A stretch of DNA of 64,000 nucleotides, from contig CAWHQP010000008.1 of assembly GCA_963831535.1 (NCBI GenBank), positions 248,001 through 312,000 on the forward strand, given 5' to 3'. This DNA is from Bog-756 sp963831535 (GTDB taxonomy: Bacteria; Actinomycetota; Acidimicrobiia; Acidimicrobiales; RAAP-2). A program made the translations under genes and the position numbers. The notes beneath the pieces were generated by a model. That model saw only the letters and a list, made by a program, of their open reading frames with translations. It was not told where the DNA came from and did no database searches. Below, in pieces: positions 26,722 through 36,076 of this stretch; within the stretch, counting starts at the first letter, position 1, and each line of letters starts with the position of its first letter.

Positions 26722-27045
26722 ATGACCGCTGAAGCCGCGCACGGCCCGGTCTTTCCCGATGTTCCCATGCTGGCCGACCTCGATGGACAGCTGCCCACGG
26801 ATCGGGTGGTGAAGGACTACATCTTCGCCCACTACGAGATCGGCGAGGAGTTCACCCTGAGTGACATCGTCACAGACACGGGCACGACCGACGCCGAGGC
26901 CGTGAACGGAATCCTGAACGCCTGGTGGTGGGACGCCGACACCGGGAATCCGTTGCTCATGGTCGAGATGATCGGCGAGTCCCCGGATCGGTTCTGCTTC
27001 GTGAAGGCGCCCGGCCACTGGTTGCCCGGAGACGATTACGAGTGA
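26722..27045 (+). CDS. Unknown soluble protein
   Basis: About 107-aa acidic protein from ATG 26722; an upstream in-frame extension to 26539 is low-complexity and is not used. It contains DYIFAHYEIGEEFTLSDIVTDT followed by EAVNGILNAWWWDAD, a pattern reminiscent of a small winged-helix fold (helix, short turn, helix, then strands), but no family is recognised. No membrane segment. No good SD is visible, so the start is uncertain. The next 230 bases to the patatin stop hold nothing recognisable. Confidence 0.5.
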   Translation: MTAEAAHGPVFPDVPMLADLDGQLPTDRVVKDYIFAHYEIGEEFTLSDIVTDTGTTDAEAVNGILNAWWWDADTGNPLLMVEMIGESPDRFCFVKAPGHWLPGDDYE

Positions 27046-27278
27046 CCGACCGGAGGCGGCGCGTCGACCCCTTCCCCGCTGATCAGATCCCCAGGGCCCT
27101 CGGATCCGATGACCCGGGTCAGGGACCCAGTGGGCCGGCGAAGGCGGGGAGGCCCATCACCCGCGGGTGTCGGGTCCCGGCACTCGGATCGGGCGCCGGC
27201 GGCTCGGATCATCGAGGGTCAGCGACGGACCGGGGACGCGGGAGCGGGCCACTCGTAGCCCAAGAATGCGGGTTCAGG

Positions 27279-28241
27279 TCACGCCCAGAACTTGGCCAGC
27301 TCACCGGCCTCGACATCTTCCTTCGCCTGCCGGACACCCATGGCCATGGCGTCAGGGACCGCCGCGGGGTTCATCAACCCGCCGAGGTCCATGGGGTGGT
27401 GATCTGGAGCCCGGAAGAAGACTTCGGTACCGGACGCCTTCAGCTCGGTCAGTTCCTGGTCGAGGTCTCCGGGGGCGAGGGTCAGCATGGGATGGGAGAG
27501 TTCCGAGTCCCGGTACAGGGACAGGACGAGCGCCTTGTCCGCGCCGGCCAGGGTGTCGAGATGGACGGCCGTCCCCCCGACCCCTCCGTCCATACACTTC
27601 CTACCGGCGATCACCTGGGGTGCGAAAATACCGGGCACGGCGCTGCTGGCGGCAGCACCGAGGTTCACGGACAAGCCGGTGGAGCGGGTCATGACACAGC
27701 GATCGCCGGTGAACGCGTCCACGCTGGTCATCCACAGCGCAGCCGATTCCCACTGCACGCCGAGGGCCACAATCAGGTCACGGGGCATGGTGTCGGTGCT
27801 CGGTGTCACCGCGGCCAGCGCCGCGTGTCCGATGGTTCTGACCGTGTCCGGCGCCGAATCTGTCGCGTTCAGGTAGATGTCCAACGCCCGCTGCTGTGAG
27901 GGTGTGTCCACCTGAGAGGGAAAGAGCTTGCCCATCACGCCGGGGACCCGGGACATGAATATCGATTCGTCGTACAACTTGTCCAGGTGGTCGTGGGCGA
28001 GGGAGGCGGCCACGACCGAGCCGGCCGAGGTGCCGACCAGCCGGTCGGCCTCGTCCACCGCGATCGCGTGGTCGACAAGGGTCTTGAGGTAGCCCACCTG
28101 CCAGGCCACGAAGTAGGTCCCACCACCCCCCAGGCTCACACCGCGTCGGAGCCCTTGGCCGTACCGTGCCCCGAACGAACGCGGCAGCACCGGGTCGGAG
28201 GGAACCGATTCATCTGCACCCCGCCGGACATGCACGCGCAC
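27279..28241 (-). CDS. Patatin-like phospholipase
   Basis: 320-aa serine acyl hydrolase. The oxyanion glycine-rich loop VSLGGGGTYF (near residue 35), nucleophile motif GTSAG with Ser72, and the catalytic Asp in the DGG motif (KCMDGGVGG) are all present, so it should be an active lipid acyl hydrolase. No signal peptide is evident, suggesting an intracellular role. GTG start at 28239-28241. Divergent from the phospholipase-C-type gene, sharing a 130-base promoter region, so two lipid-acting enzymes lie back to back. Confidence 0.88.
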   Translation of the reverse strand: MRVHVRRGADESVPSDPVLPRSFGARYGQGLRRGVSLGGGGTYFVAWQVGYLKTLVDHAIAVDEADRLVGTSAGSVVAASLAHDHLDKLYDESIFMSRVPGVMGKLFPSQVDTPSQQRALDIYLNATDSAPDTVRTIGHAALAAVTPSTDTMPRDLIVALGVQWESAALWMTSVDAFTGDRCVMTRSTGLSVNLGAAASSAVPGIFAPQVIAGRKCMDGGVGGTAVHLDTLAGADKALVLSLYRDSELSHPMLTLAPGDLDQELTELKASGTEVFFRAPDHHPMDLGGLMNPAAVPDAMAMGVRQAKEDVEAGELAKFWA

Positions 28242-28332
28242 ATTCTACCGAGGTCACGCCCCGTGGCGCGGGTGGCTGGTTCGGTTGCCAGGGTAAGACC
28301 CACGACCTACGGTGCGGACAGGACAGGTCAGG

Positions 28333-28376
28333 CCGAGGGTGGCTTTTCGATGGACCGAGGGTGACTTTTCGATGGA
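28333..28376 (+). repeat. 22-bp tandem duplication covering the start codon of the phosphoesterase
   Basis: Two head-to-tail copies of a 22-base unit (28333-28354 and 28355-28376) differ at one base. Each contains TTTTCGATGGA, so the ATG region is duplicated. The second ATG (28372) opens the phosphoesterase. The first (28350) starts a four-codon ORF, MDRG then TGA, because 22 is not a multiple of three. It may be a translational decoy or a recent slippage event. Confidence 0.7.
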
Positions 28377-30060
28377 CAAGGACGGAATTGTCTTGGAACC
28401 GACACCGGAACACGCCATGGACCACGTCGTCCTGGTCATCTTCGAGAACCGATCGTTCGACAGCCTCCTCGGGCACCTCTACACCCCGGACGAGAAGCAC
28501 GACTTCGAAGGGGTGATCGGTAAGGAGCTGAAGAATCCCGTCCCCACGTGGGCGCAGCAGGTGCCGGCGACGACGCTCGAGGAGGGGCAGGAGCCGGGTT
28601 TCGTGTACTACGGGAAGGCGGCGAACCTCGCAACTCCCACCCCGGACCCCGGCGAGGAGTACCAGCATACGAACACGCAGCTCTTCAACAACCTCGACCC
28701 GGTGACGAACCGGGGTCTACCGGCCCACAAGATGACCTCCTACAATGCGCCACGACCGGACCAGGTCCCGACGATGGACGGGTTCGTCACCGACTACATC
28801 AGCAACTACGAGGCCCTGAGGCACGAGCCGCCGGAGTTCGAGCAGTACCGCCAGATCATGCAGGGCCACACCCCTGACCAGGTGCCGGTGCTCAGCGCCC
28901 TGGCCCGTGGTTTCGGGGTGTTCGACCACTGGTTCAGTGAGGTGCCGTCCCAGACGTTCCCCAACCGATCGTTTTGGACCGCGGCCACATCATCGGGTCT
29001 GGTCGTGAACGGTCCGGCCAGGCGGTACTACTTCGACAACAATGCCGAGACGATCTTCGACCGTCTGGAGCATGCCGGCCGGACCTGGAAAGTCTACGTA
29101 CTGGAGCCCTGCCCGATCTCGGTGACCGGGGCCATCCACGCGTCCCGTCTGAAGGGATACTTCCGCGACAAGTTCGTGCCCTTCTCCGAATTCCTGGTCG
29201 ATGTCGAACAGGGCACGCTCCCGCACTTCGCCCTGATCGAGCCCAACCTCTTGGCCGGCCATGCCGACTACCACCCCCCGTTCGGTGACGCCATGATCGA
29301 AGGAATGGACCTCCCGGTCGACTGGGGCTCGGCCATCACCTCGGGTGAGCGATTCCTGGCCCGCCTGTACAACGCCGTGCGGAGCGCCCCCACCGACGCG
29401 CCGAACGCGGAGTCGTCGAACGTGTGGAATACGACCTTGTTCATCGGTTGGGACGAGCCCGGCGGCACCTACGACCACGTCCCGCCACCGCCGGCCGAGC
29501 CGCCAGGCGACAACCACCAAGGTCAGTTCGGCTTCGCCTTCGACCGCTCGGGCTACCGGGTCCCAGCCGTCGTCGTGTCGCCCTGGGTGCCGGCCGAGAC
29601 GGTGGAGCACGATGAGTACCGGCACACCTCGATGATCGCCACACTGCGGAAGGTCTGGCACCTCGGGGACAAACCGCTCACCCGGCGCGATCGATCGGCT
29701 AGGACCTTCGAGCATGTGTTCTCACTCCACGAGCCCCGTGATCCCAGGGACTGGCCGAAGGTGCCGACACAGGCCGAGCCAGACGAGGTGGAGGACACGT
29801 TCACCTTCCGCTCATCGCTCGGGTCTCTCGGTCGTCACCTGGTCCACGGGATGGCCCACCTGTACCGTGCGGCCGACCACGACGTCGATGCCGACCAGTT
29901 CGACCCCGAAGCAGGTATCGAGATCCCTCAGCAGGCCTTCATGGACGCGGCGCGGGAGTTCGGAGGGCACTTCTTCACCCGTCTCGTCCAAAAGGACCGG
30001 ACGACCTCGGACGTTCCGCCCGGGGTGCAGACCCCGAGGCCCACCACCACGTCTCGGTGA
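28372..30060 (+). CDS. Phosphoesterase-family (phospholipase C / acid phosphatase type) enzyme
   Basis: 562-aa member of the PF04185-type phosphoesterase family. The N-terminal metal motif reads VVLVIFENRSFDSLLGHLY. The family block DHWFSEVPSQTFPNR follows, then IEPNLLAGHADYHPP, WDEPGGTYDHVPPP and YRHTSMIATL further on, as in bacterial phospholipases C. No signal peptide or Tat motif is visible at ATG 28372, unlike most secreted members, so it may act inside the cell or need another route. Its stop overlaps the next gene in GTGA. Confidence 0.88.
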   Translation: MDKDGIVLEPTPEHAMDHVVLVIFENRSFDSLLGHLYTPDEKHDFEGVIGKELKNPVPTWAQQVPATTLEEGQEPGFVYYGKAANLATPTPDPGEEYQHTNTQLFNNLDPVTNRGLPAHKMTSYNAPRPDQVPTMDGFVTDYISNYEALRHEPPEFEQYRQIMQGHTPDQVPVLSALARGFGVFDHWFSEVPSQTFPNRSFWTAATSSGLVVNGPARRYYFDNNAETIFDRLEHAGRTWKVYVLEPCPISVTGAIHASRLKGYFRDKFVPFSEFLVDVEQGTLPHFALIEPNLLAGHADYHPPFGDAMIEGMDLPVDWGSAITSGERFLARLYNAVRSAPTDAPNAESSNVWNTTLFIGWDEPGGTYDHVPPPPAEPPGDNHQGQFGFAFDRSGYRVPAVVVSPWVPAETVEHDEYRHTSMIATLRKVWHLGDKPLTRRDRSARTFEHVFSLHEPRDPRDWPKVPTQAEPDEVEDTFTFRSSLGSLGRHLVHGMAHLYRAADHDVDADQFDPEAGIEIPQQAFMDAAREFGGHFFTRLVQKDRTTSDVPPGVQTPRPTTTSR

Positions 30061-31250
30061 CGCTGGACAGCTCGGCGATGGGAGCTTATGTGGTGACGCT
30101 GCCGGTGCGGTGGGGAGTGACCGTCGACTACACCTACCCCAGGCACGACTCGGTCGAGGTGACGGTCCGCTTCGGGGGCCATCGCCTGTGGCACCACGTG
30201 GTCGCACCGAGGACCACGCCGACCAGACAGGTGCTGTGGCTGGGATGGATCCGCTGCCAATTGCACATTGTGGTCGATCTTTTCGCCGGGACGATCACCT
30301 GGGGACTGCGACTCGATCAGCGGACGAGGCTCGGCCGGCCGTGGGTCCACTGGCGGACCTGGGGGGCTCGTTCGGAGGTGAGGTTCGATCCGTCGGTGGG
30401 GGTGATCGGCGGTCAGACGGCGGTCTACCCTCCGACGGTGCACGATCCCGTGTACGGCGACAGCCAGAACTGCACCGGGACGATCCTCCGCATCCATATC
30501 GACGAGGATCCCCGGAGGCTCTGCGAGGTCGGGCACAAGGTCAAGGCACGCATGTTCCCGTCTCCCTACCCGCCCTTCATATTCAACGCCGTGGCGTGCG
30601 TAGGAGCATTCGAGAGGGGTGGCCCCCAGCGTTACGCCAATCCGCACTCCCCGTGGTTCAACGTCTTCCTCGGCTACTACCAGTTGGACTGCGCCACGCC
30701 GACCTGGGAGCGGCCGTTCGGGTTCGTGGCCGCCGACGGTGCGAAGGCTTCACCGCACATCGAGGATCTGGCCCGTCTGGGCAAGTCCGATTGGAACTTC
30801 TTCTCCAACTGGGACTACGGGGTTCCCGAAGAGGCGCTCGAACCCTATTGCGCCGTGGATGTCGCATCTCTTGACTTCGTCGACCGGGGCCTCATCGAGA
30901 TCGCCGGTGGGATGTGGCATCGGATCGATCTCCTCGGCGTCGAAGTGGCGAGTTGCTATCTTTCCGATGCTCCCGACGCCCAACGCCTGGTACGCAACAC
31001 GCTGGTCGCCGGCACACTGCGGCAGGGGTTCGGCTTTCCTGATCCACAGCCTGACGTTCCCGTCAGCTTCATCCCGAAGAAGCTGGACGCGGTACTCCAT
31101 ATGAGCTACCACGAGGACGACGAGGGCTTCCACACGCTCATCTTCGGGGGCACCGCCCATGCCGGCGAGGACCGGGAGCTCTTGTCCGCCGAGGTCGAGG
31201 CCACGACGGCGATCATTGCCGAGCGGTACGCCGCCTTCGGTTTCTCCTAG
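30057..31250 (+). CDS. Unrecognised 397-aa protein coupled to the phosphoesterase
   Basis: Starts with GTG at 30057, overlapping the phosphoesterase stop (GTGA), and ends at 31250. It looks like a real soluble protein: Trp-rich strands in the first third (WGVTVDYTYPRHDSVEVTVRF, RTWGARSEVRFDPSVG), a middle section around PYPPFIFNAVACVGAFERGG, and a C-terminal DAVLHMSYHEDDEGFHTLIFG. No signal peptide, membrane helix or known motif is apparent. Coupling to a phospholipase-type enzyme suggests a shared pathway or substrate, but I assign no function. Confidence 0.75.
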   Translation: MTLDSSAMGAYVVTLPVRWGVTVDYTYPRHDSVEVTVRFGGHRLWHHVVAPRTTPTRQVLWLGWIRCQLHIVVDLFAGTITWGLRLDQRTRLGRPWVHWRTWGARSEVRFDPSVGVIGGQTAVYPPTVHDPVYGDSQNCTGTILRIHIDEDPRRLCEVGHKVKARMFPSPYPPFIFNAVACVGAFERGGPQRYANPHSPWFNVFLGYYQLDCATPTWERPFGFVAADGAKASPHIEDLARLGKSDWNFFSNWDYGVPEEALEPYCAVDVASLDFVDRGLIEIAGGMWHRIDLLGVEVASCYLSDAPDAQRLVRNTLVAGTLRQGFGFPDPQPDVPVSFIPKKLDAVLHMSYHEDDEGFHTLIFGGTAHAGEDRELLSAEVEATTAIIAERYAAFGFS

Positions 31251-31274
31251 GTCCGAGTCGGTTCCCGAAGGCCG

Positions 31275-34200
31275 CTAGTCGGACCGGCCGAGCTCATGCA
31301 GCTGGCCCTTGACCGCCACCAGGATCGGTGTGTCACGACCCTCGGTGCACCGGTCATACCACCGCTGGAGCAGCCGACACCCGTCATCGGCACGACCGAC
31401 CCGTTGGAGCAGGCGCGCGTAGTCCGAGGCGGCACGGACCCCGTGGACCGGGAACCCGAACCGGTCAGCCAGCTCGAGTGCGGTCGACCAGGCTGCGGTG
31501 GCCTTCGACCACGGGTGCGCCGGATCGGTGAGGTCGGCGGCCGTTCCCGCCTCGGCTTCGTCGGCGTGCAACTGAGCCTGTTGGCGCCTGAGGGCCGAGT
31601 CCCACCACGGTTGCCCGGTTTCCGCGGACAGTGAGAGCGCCATGTCCAACACCGCCTCGGTGGTGGCCCGGTCCCCGGCGGCGTGTGCTGCCTCGGCCAC
31701 CCGTCCCAGCACCGACGTGCTCCCGCCGCGATTGCCTGTTTCACCGGCCACCAGTCCGGCCTGAATGACGGCCCCCAGGGCGTCATCGTCGCCCAGGCCG
31801 ATGACCCGTTCCGAGTGCTCCCACACACCGCTGATGCCGGCCCAGAAGGCGAACCCCTGCTCTTCGGCCAGCAGACGGGCTTCGTGGGCGAAGTGAAGCG
31901 TCTCGGCCGATTCCCCCCGCTCCGCGTGGCCGGTGGCGAGAAAGGCCAGGGCGAAGGCACGGTTGAAGGGCTGGTCGAGTTCTTCGGCCAGCCCGACGGC
32001 CCTGACCAGCTGGTCGAGGCCCTGATCGAGGTGTCCGAGGACGAGATGGCTCCAACCGGCAAAGACGTGGGCCGCTACGCCTTGATCGGTCCCGATCCGA
32101 CTCCCGAGGAACCGATGACGGTCAGGCTGGTACACGGCGAGGGCCCGACCGGCCATGACGAGGGAGTCCAGCGCTCGGCCCTGGAAGCAGCGAGCCAGGC
32201 TCAGTTGGACGGCGCCAAGCAGCTCGAGCGCGTCGTCGCCGTGTTCATGGGCGATGGCGAGGGCCCGTTCGGCGAGCTCGGCGCCGAGGGCGATGTCCCC
32301 GTGGTTGATGTAGAAAACCGAGAGCCCACCGAGGGTCTGCCCCACCCGGACCTCATTGCCGAGGAGCTCGCACAGCTCCCGGGCCCGGTCGTACGCGGCG
32401 GCGAGCGCGGGATCGGAGTAGCTCCGGGTGGCCAGGGACGACCCCAGAGCCAACTGCATCTCGACTTCGAGGTCCCGGCCCTCGTCGACATCGTCGAGTT
32501 GGCGGGCCAGAGAAATACCCCGATGGAGGAAGGCGATGGCTTCCCGGTGTCCGGAGCCCTCGGCGGCCAGCGTGGCGGCCAGCTGGTAGCGCATGGCGGC
32601 TTCCTTGATCAATCCGGCTGCCTCGAAGTGACGGGCCACGACTTCGGAGGTCGAGGTGGTGCCGAAGGACTGCTGGGCATCCAGGACACGGGCCACCCGT
32701 TCATGGAGGGTGCGCCGATTGCGACGGAGGAGTGACTCGTAGGCCACTTCCTGGACCAGCACGTGCTTGAAGAGGAACTCCCGTTCGTCCGATCCTTCCG
32801 CGGGCAGGAGCAGTCCGCTGTCCACGGCCCGGTCGAGGAGCCGGGCCAGCAGGTCGACGTCCATGCCCGAGACTGTCGCCAGCAGGTCGAAGGTGAACGA
32901 CCGCCCGAGCACGGCGGCCACCTGGACCACCGACTTGGCCGGGCCGAGTCGGTCAAGACGGGCCAGCAGGGATCCTTGGAGCGTGGACGGTATCTCCAGT
33001 TCGTTGAGTGGGGAGGACAGATCCCACGTTCCCTCGCCGACCACCAGCAGACCTGATTCGAGGACCGTCCGGCCCACCTCTTCCACGTAGAGCGGAATAC
33101 CCTCGGCCGACGTCACGATGCGCTCCACCACCTGGACGGGGAGCGTGCGCCCTGCTCCGAGGCTGGCCACCAGCTCCCGCACTTCAGAGTCGTCCAATCG
33201 CCTGAGGGGGAGTGTGGTCACAACGTCGGGACGGTCCCAGGGCCCCTCGAACTCGGTGCGGGCGGTCATCAGCACGAGCATGGATGCCCCCGCGAGGCGG
33301 TCGAGCAATCGACCGAAGGCATCCAGGGTGGTCGGGTCGCACCAGTGGAGGTCCTCGATCAGCAAGACGAGTGGGCGCTGCCGGCTGAGTCCGATCAGCC
33401 AGTCGACACCGACCTCTACGGTCCGCTCGAGTCGGAGCTCACTGCTGATGGACATGACCGAAGGAGTACCCACTCCGAGGAGCGCGGCGACCAGTTCCTC
33501 GGCATCGGGATTGTGGACATCGGCCAGGGCGAGACCGCCGCGGATCCGTTCGAGCCGCACGGCCGGATCGGGCTCCGAGCGGAGTGACAGCGTGTCCTCG
33601 ACCATGTCCACGACGGGTCGGAGCACGCTCATCCTGGTGTACGAGGCACACGAGGACTCGACCCATCGGTGACGGTCGGAGGCCACCAGCTCCCGGACCT
33701 CGCGGGCCAGTCGAGATTTTCCGACGCCTGGTTCCCCGGTGATGAGGACAGCCGCACCATGGCCGTCCTTGACCCTGTCCCACAGGCTCTGGAGTACTTC
33801 GAGTTCGTCCACCCGGCCGATCAGCGGGCTGCGTCGGCTTGCCGTCACTTCGATCCGGGACCGGGCTCCGGTTCGGCCGAGCACGCGGAAGGCATTGACC
33901 GGCTCGGGGACGCCGCGGAGCCACTGGGGACCGAGGGGGAACAGATCGAATCTGCCTTCTACCAGGGCGATGGTGGCGGCGCTGGCCACCACGGTTCCCG
34001 GGTCGGCGACGCCCTGTAACCGGGCCGACACGTTGAGGGTCTCACCCACGGCCATCGTGGCGCGCCGGTCAGCTCCGCCGAGCACGCCGACGACGGCCTG
34101 GCCACTGTGCACGCCGACCCGGACCACCAGGTGTTCCCGCTCCTCGAGTGCGGCGACCTCCTCGACGATGCCGAGCGCCGCCGATAGTGCGTGCATGGCG

Positions 34201-34550
34201 TCGTCATCGTGGGCTTGCGGCCACCCGAAGCGGAAGAGAATGCCGTCACCGCTGTAGCCCTCGACATCACCACCGAAGCTCCTGACGATGGCCACAGCCT
34301 GGTGCTGGTAGGTCTGGATGAGCTCGCCGTACTCCTCGGTGTCCATGATCGAGGAGAGTTCAGTCGATCCGACGAGATCACAGAAGACCACCGTGATGTG
34401 GCGGAGCTCCTTGTTGAATTCGATCCCGATGGACTCGTCGAGAATGGTCGACGAGTCCTCGCCGATCGTGGCCCGACCGCAGGCCGGGCAGAAGCGGGCG
34501 TTCTCGGGGAGTTCCTCGGCGCAGCCGGCGCAGTACCGGATCAGCGCCAT
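31275..34550 (-). CDS. Class III adenylate/guanylate cyclase - AAA ATPase - TPR-like signalling protein
   Basis: 1091-aa multidomain protein. A zinc ribbon (CAGC and CPACG, residues 8-25) is followed by a class III cyclase domain (about 40-220) with both metal Asp motifs (VVFCDLVGST and GYSGDGILFRFG) and the transition-state NVSAR motif. Next is a STAND-type ATPase (about 245-560; P-loop GEPGVGKSR, Walker B VLLIEDLHWCD), then helical repeats (about 600-1060). The catalytic residues look intact, so it probably makes cAMP or cGMP. ATG 34548-34550. The upstream ferritin-like gene overlaps its start by 10 bases. Confidence 0.87.
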   Translation of the reverse strand: MALIRYCAGCAEELPENARFCPACGRATIGEDSSTILDESIGIEFNKELRHITVVFCDLVGSTELSSIMDTEEYGELIQTYQHQAVAIVRSFGGDVEGYSGDGILFRFGWPQAHDDDAMHALSAALGIVEEVAALEEREHLVVRVGVHSGQAVVGVLGGADRRATMAVGETLNVSARLQGVADPGTVVASAATIALVEGRFDLFPLGPQWLRGVPEPVNAFRVLGRTGARSRIEVTASRRSPLIGRVDELEVLQSLWDRVKDGHGAAVLITGEPGVGKSRLAREVRELVASDRHRWVESSCASYTRMSVLRPVVDMVEDTLSLRSEPDPAVRLERIRGGLALADVHNPDAEELVAALLGVGTPSVMSISSELRLERTVEVGVDWLIGLSRQRPLVLLIEDLHWCDPTTLDAFGRLLDRLAGASMLVLMTARTEFEGPWDRPDVVTTLPLRRLDDSEVRELVASLGAGRTLPVQVVERIVTSAEGIPLYVEEVGRTVLESGLLVVGEGTWDLSSPLNELEIPSTLQGSLLARLDRLGPAKSVVQVAAVLGRSFTFDLLATVSGMDVDLLARLLDRAVDSGLLLPAEGSDEREFLFKHVLVQEVAYESLLRRNRRTLHERVARVLDAQQSFGTTSTSEVVARHFEAAGLIKEAAMRYQLAATLAAEGSGHREAIAFLHRGISLARQLDDVDEGRDLEVEMQLALGSSLATRSYSDPALAAAYDRARELCELLGNEVRVGQTLGGLSVFYINHGDIALGAELAERALAIAHEHGDDALELLGAVQLSLARCFQGRALDSLVMAGRALAVYQPDRHRFLGSRIGTDQGVAAHVFAGWSHLVLGHLDQGLDQLVRAVGLAEELDQPFNRAFALAFLATGHAERGESAETLHFAHEARLLAEEQGFAFWAGISGVWEHSERVIGLGDDDALGAVIQAGLVAGETGNRGGSTSVLGRVAEAAHAAGDRATTEAVLDMALSLSAETGQPWWDSALRRQQAQLHADEAEAGTAADLTDPAHPWSKATAAWSTALELADRFGFPVHGVRAASDYARLLQRVGRADDGCRLLQRWYDRCTEGRDTPILVAVKGQLHELGRSD

Positions 34551-35422
34551 CGGCCACGTCCGGAAGCGGGCACTGACACCTGCCCGGATCGGCCGAGACA
34601 GTGGTCCATGGAGGCGTGGACGAAGTGGGGAAGGGGCCGGACGCCATCGCCGAGCAGTTCGCCCGCCACCCCCTCCACGCCGTCGAGGACGGCATCCATG
34701 TGCTCCCCGGCCAGCGTGGCGAAGACGCGGCCGGCGGGGCGCTTTCCGCACTGGCCGGCCCCCACCGGGAGGTAGGTGTGCAGGGTGATCTGCCGGGCCA
34801 GCCGGATCTGGGCCGGGGACATCCGGTTGCGCTGGTTCGCCGCAGCCAGCCGGTAGTACCCGAGATGGGCGGCCTCCTGACGCCGGATCGGGTGGGCCAC
34901 GGTGCTGGCCAGCGCGTGTTCACCCAGATTCTCGAGCTGTGCTCCGAGATGGCGGTAACAGTCGTAGGTCATGTGCTCGTGCATGGCACCGCGTGAAAGG
35001 TAGATCAGCCTGAACACCTCATGGAGCCACCGGTTGTTGGCCAGGAGGCCGAAGAGCCGGAATGAGCGTCGGGGGGTGGACGGGATGCCCATCGGGGCCA
35101 CCGAGGTGCCCCCGTCCGGGCCCGGACTGTCGAGGCCAAGCCGGCCCCGCAGCGCTTCGAAGATGGCGGCGTGGGCGAGCTCATGGGTCGACCAGACGGT
35201 CAGGAATCGGCGCTCCACCGTGTCGAGGTCGGGAAGCAGCGCGTTGACCTCGGCCACGTTCTGGGTGACGGCGGACTCCACGGCGGCGATGTAGGCGAAG
35301 ACCTCTTCGAATCTCCTACGCAGGGGAACAGGGTTGTTGACGGTCAGGTCGACGGAGGCGAGCGCGATCGGCGGGTCGTCCTCCAGCCGTCCGACCCTCG
35401 TCAGAAGCTCAGTTGGTTGCAC
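34541..35422 (-). CDS. Ferritin-like-fold (possible diiron) protein
   Basis: 293-aa mainly helical protein with two metal-site-like ExxH motifs: THELAHAAIFEAL and RRQEAAHLGYYRLAA, plus HEHMTYDCYRHLGAQLENLGEHAL between them. This resembles ferritin-like oxygenase and desaturase folds, in which such motifs bind two iron ions; the assignment is by pattern only. GTG 35422 with GGAGG at about 8 bases is the best start. It overlaps the cyclase start and lies about 225 bases downstream of the cNMP-binding gene, so it sits inside the cyclase unit. Confidence 0.6.
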   Translation of the reverse strand: MQPTELLTRVGRLEDDPPIALASVDLTVNNPVPLRRRFEEVFAYIAAVESAVTQNVAEVNALLPDLDTVERRFLTVWSTHELAHAAIFEALRGRLGLDSPGPDGGTSVAPMGIPSTPRRSFRLFGLLANNRWLHEVFRLIYLSRGAMHEHMTYDCYRHLGAQLENLGEHALASTVAHPIRRQEAAHLGYYRLAAANQRNRMSPAQIRLARQITLHTYLPVGAGQCGKRPAGRVFATLAGEHMDAVLDGVEGVAGELLGDGVRPLPHFVHASMDHCLGRSGQVSVPASGRGRWR

Positions 35423-35647
35423 CGCCGCGCCTCCGCTGCTGCCGAACGTGAGGGTTCGGATCGTAGCGTGTGCCACCACAGCATGCCGAATGGGCGGGAT
35501 GACCGAGAACCTACCGACCCGGAGGTCGGTGCCGTCCGAATCCGTTTCCGTGGTTGGCGGGGTCACGCCCAGATCGCCACCCACGCCACCGCGCCGCTGG
35601 GCCACCGATCCACCCGACCTTCCAGGATGAGCTCCGTCGTCGAGGCG

Positions 35648-36076
35648 TCAGGCGGTCCCGCGTCGGTGGTCTTCGTTGCTGGCCAGGCGCTCAGCCATGG
35701 TGCGACGCAGGTGTTCGGCGATCTGAGGTTGCCTCGTCAGCAGCTCCCGGAACTCGCGACGCCCGATGACGTCGACGATGACGTCGGTCGTGGCCACCAC
35801 GGAGGCGGTGCGGGGGCGGCTGTCGAGCAGGGCGATCTCGCCGTAACACTCCCCGGCGGTGGGAGTGGCCACGATGGCGCCGTCCACCACGACCTCGACA
35901 TCGCCCTGCAGCACGATGATGAACTCCTGGCCCACGGCTCCCTGCGTGGTGAGCTGACGCCCGGCCGGTAGATCCAGGCGCGTGGCCAGCATCGAGATCT
36001 CCTGGAGCTGGCTCTTGGAGAGCCCGCCAAACAGTGAGACCTGGGCCAGCATCTCGTCCGTCGTTCGCAGTTCCAT
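35648..36076 (-). CDS. Stand-alone cyclic-nucleotide-binding protein
   Basis: 142-aa single-domain Crp/Fnr-type cNMP-binding protein without a DNA-binding helix-turn-helix. It carries the ligand motif with phosphate-binding cassette YGEIALLDSRPRTASV, which matches cAMP- or cGMP-binding members. Cytosolic. It lies on the same strand as the ferritin-like and cyclase genes downstream, so it could report on or buffer the nucleotide made by that cyclase. ATG 36074-36076. Confidence 0.85.
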   Translation of the reverse strand: MELRTTDEMLAQVSLFGGLSKSQLQEISMLATRLDLPAGRQLTTQGAVGQEFIIVLQGDVEVVVDGAIVATPTAGECYGEIALLDSRPRTASVVATTDVIVDVIGRREFRELLTRQPQIAEHLRRTMAERLASNEDHRRGTA

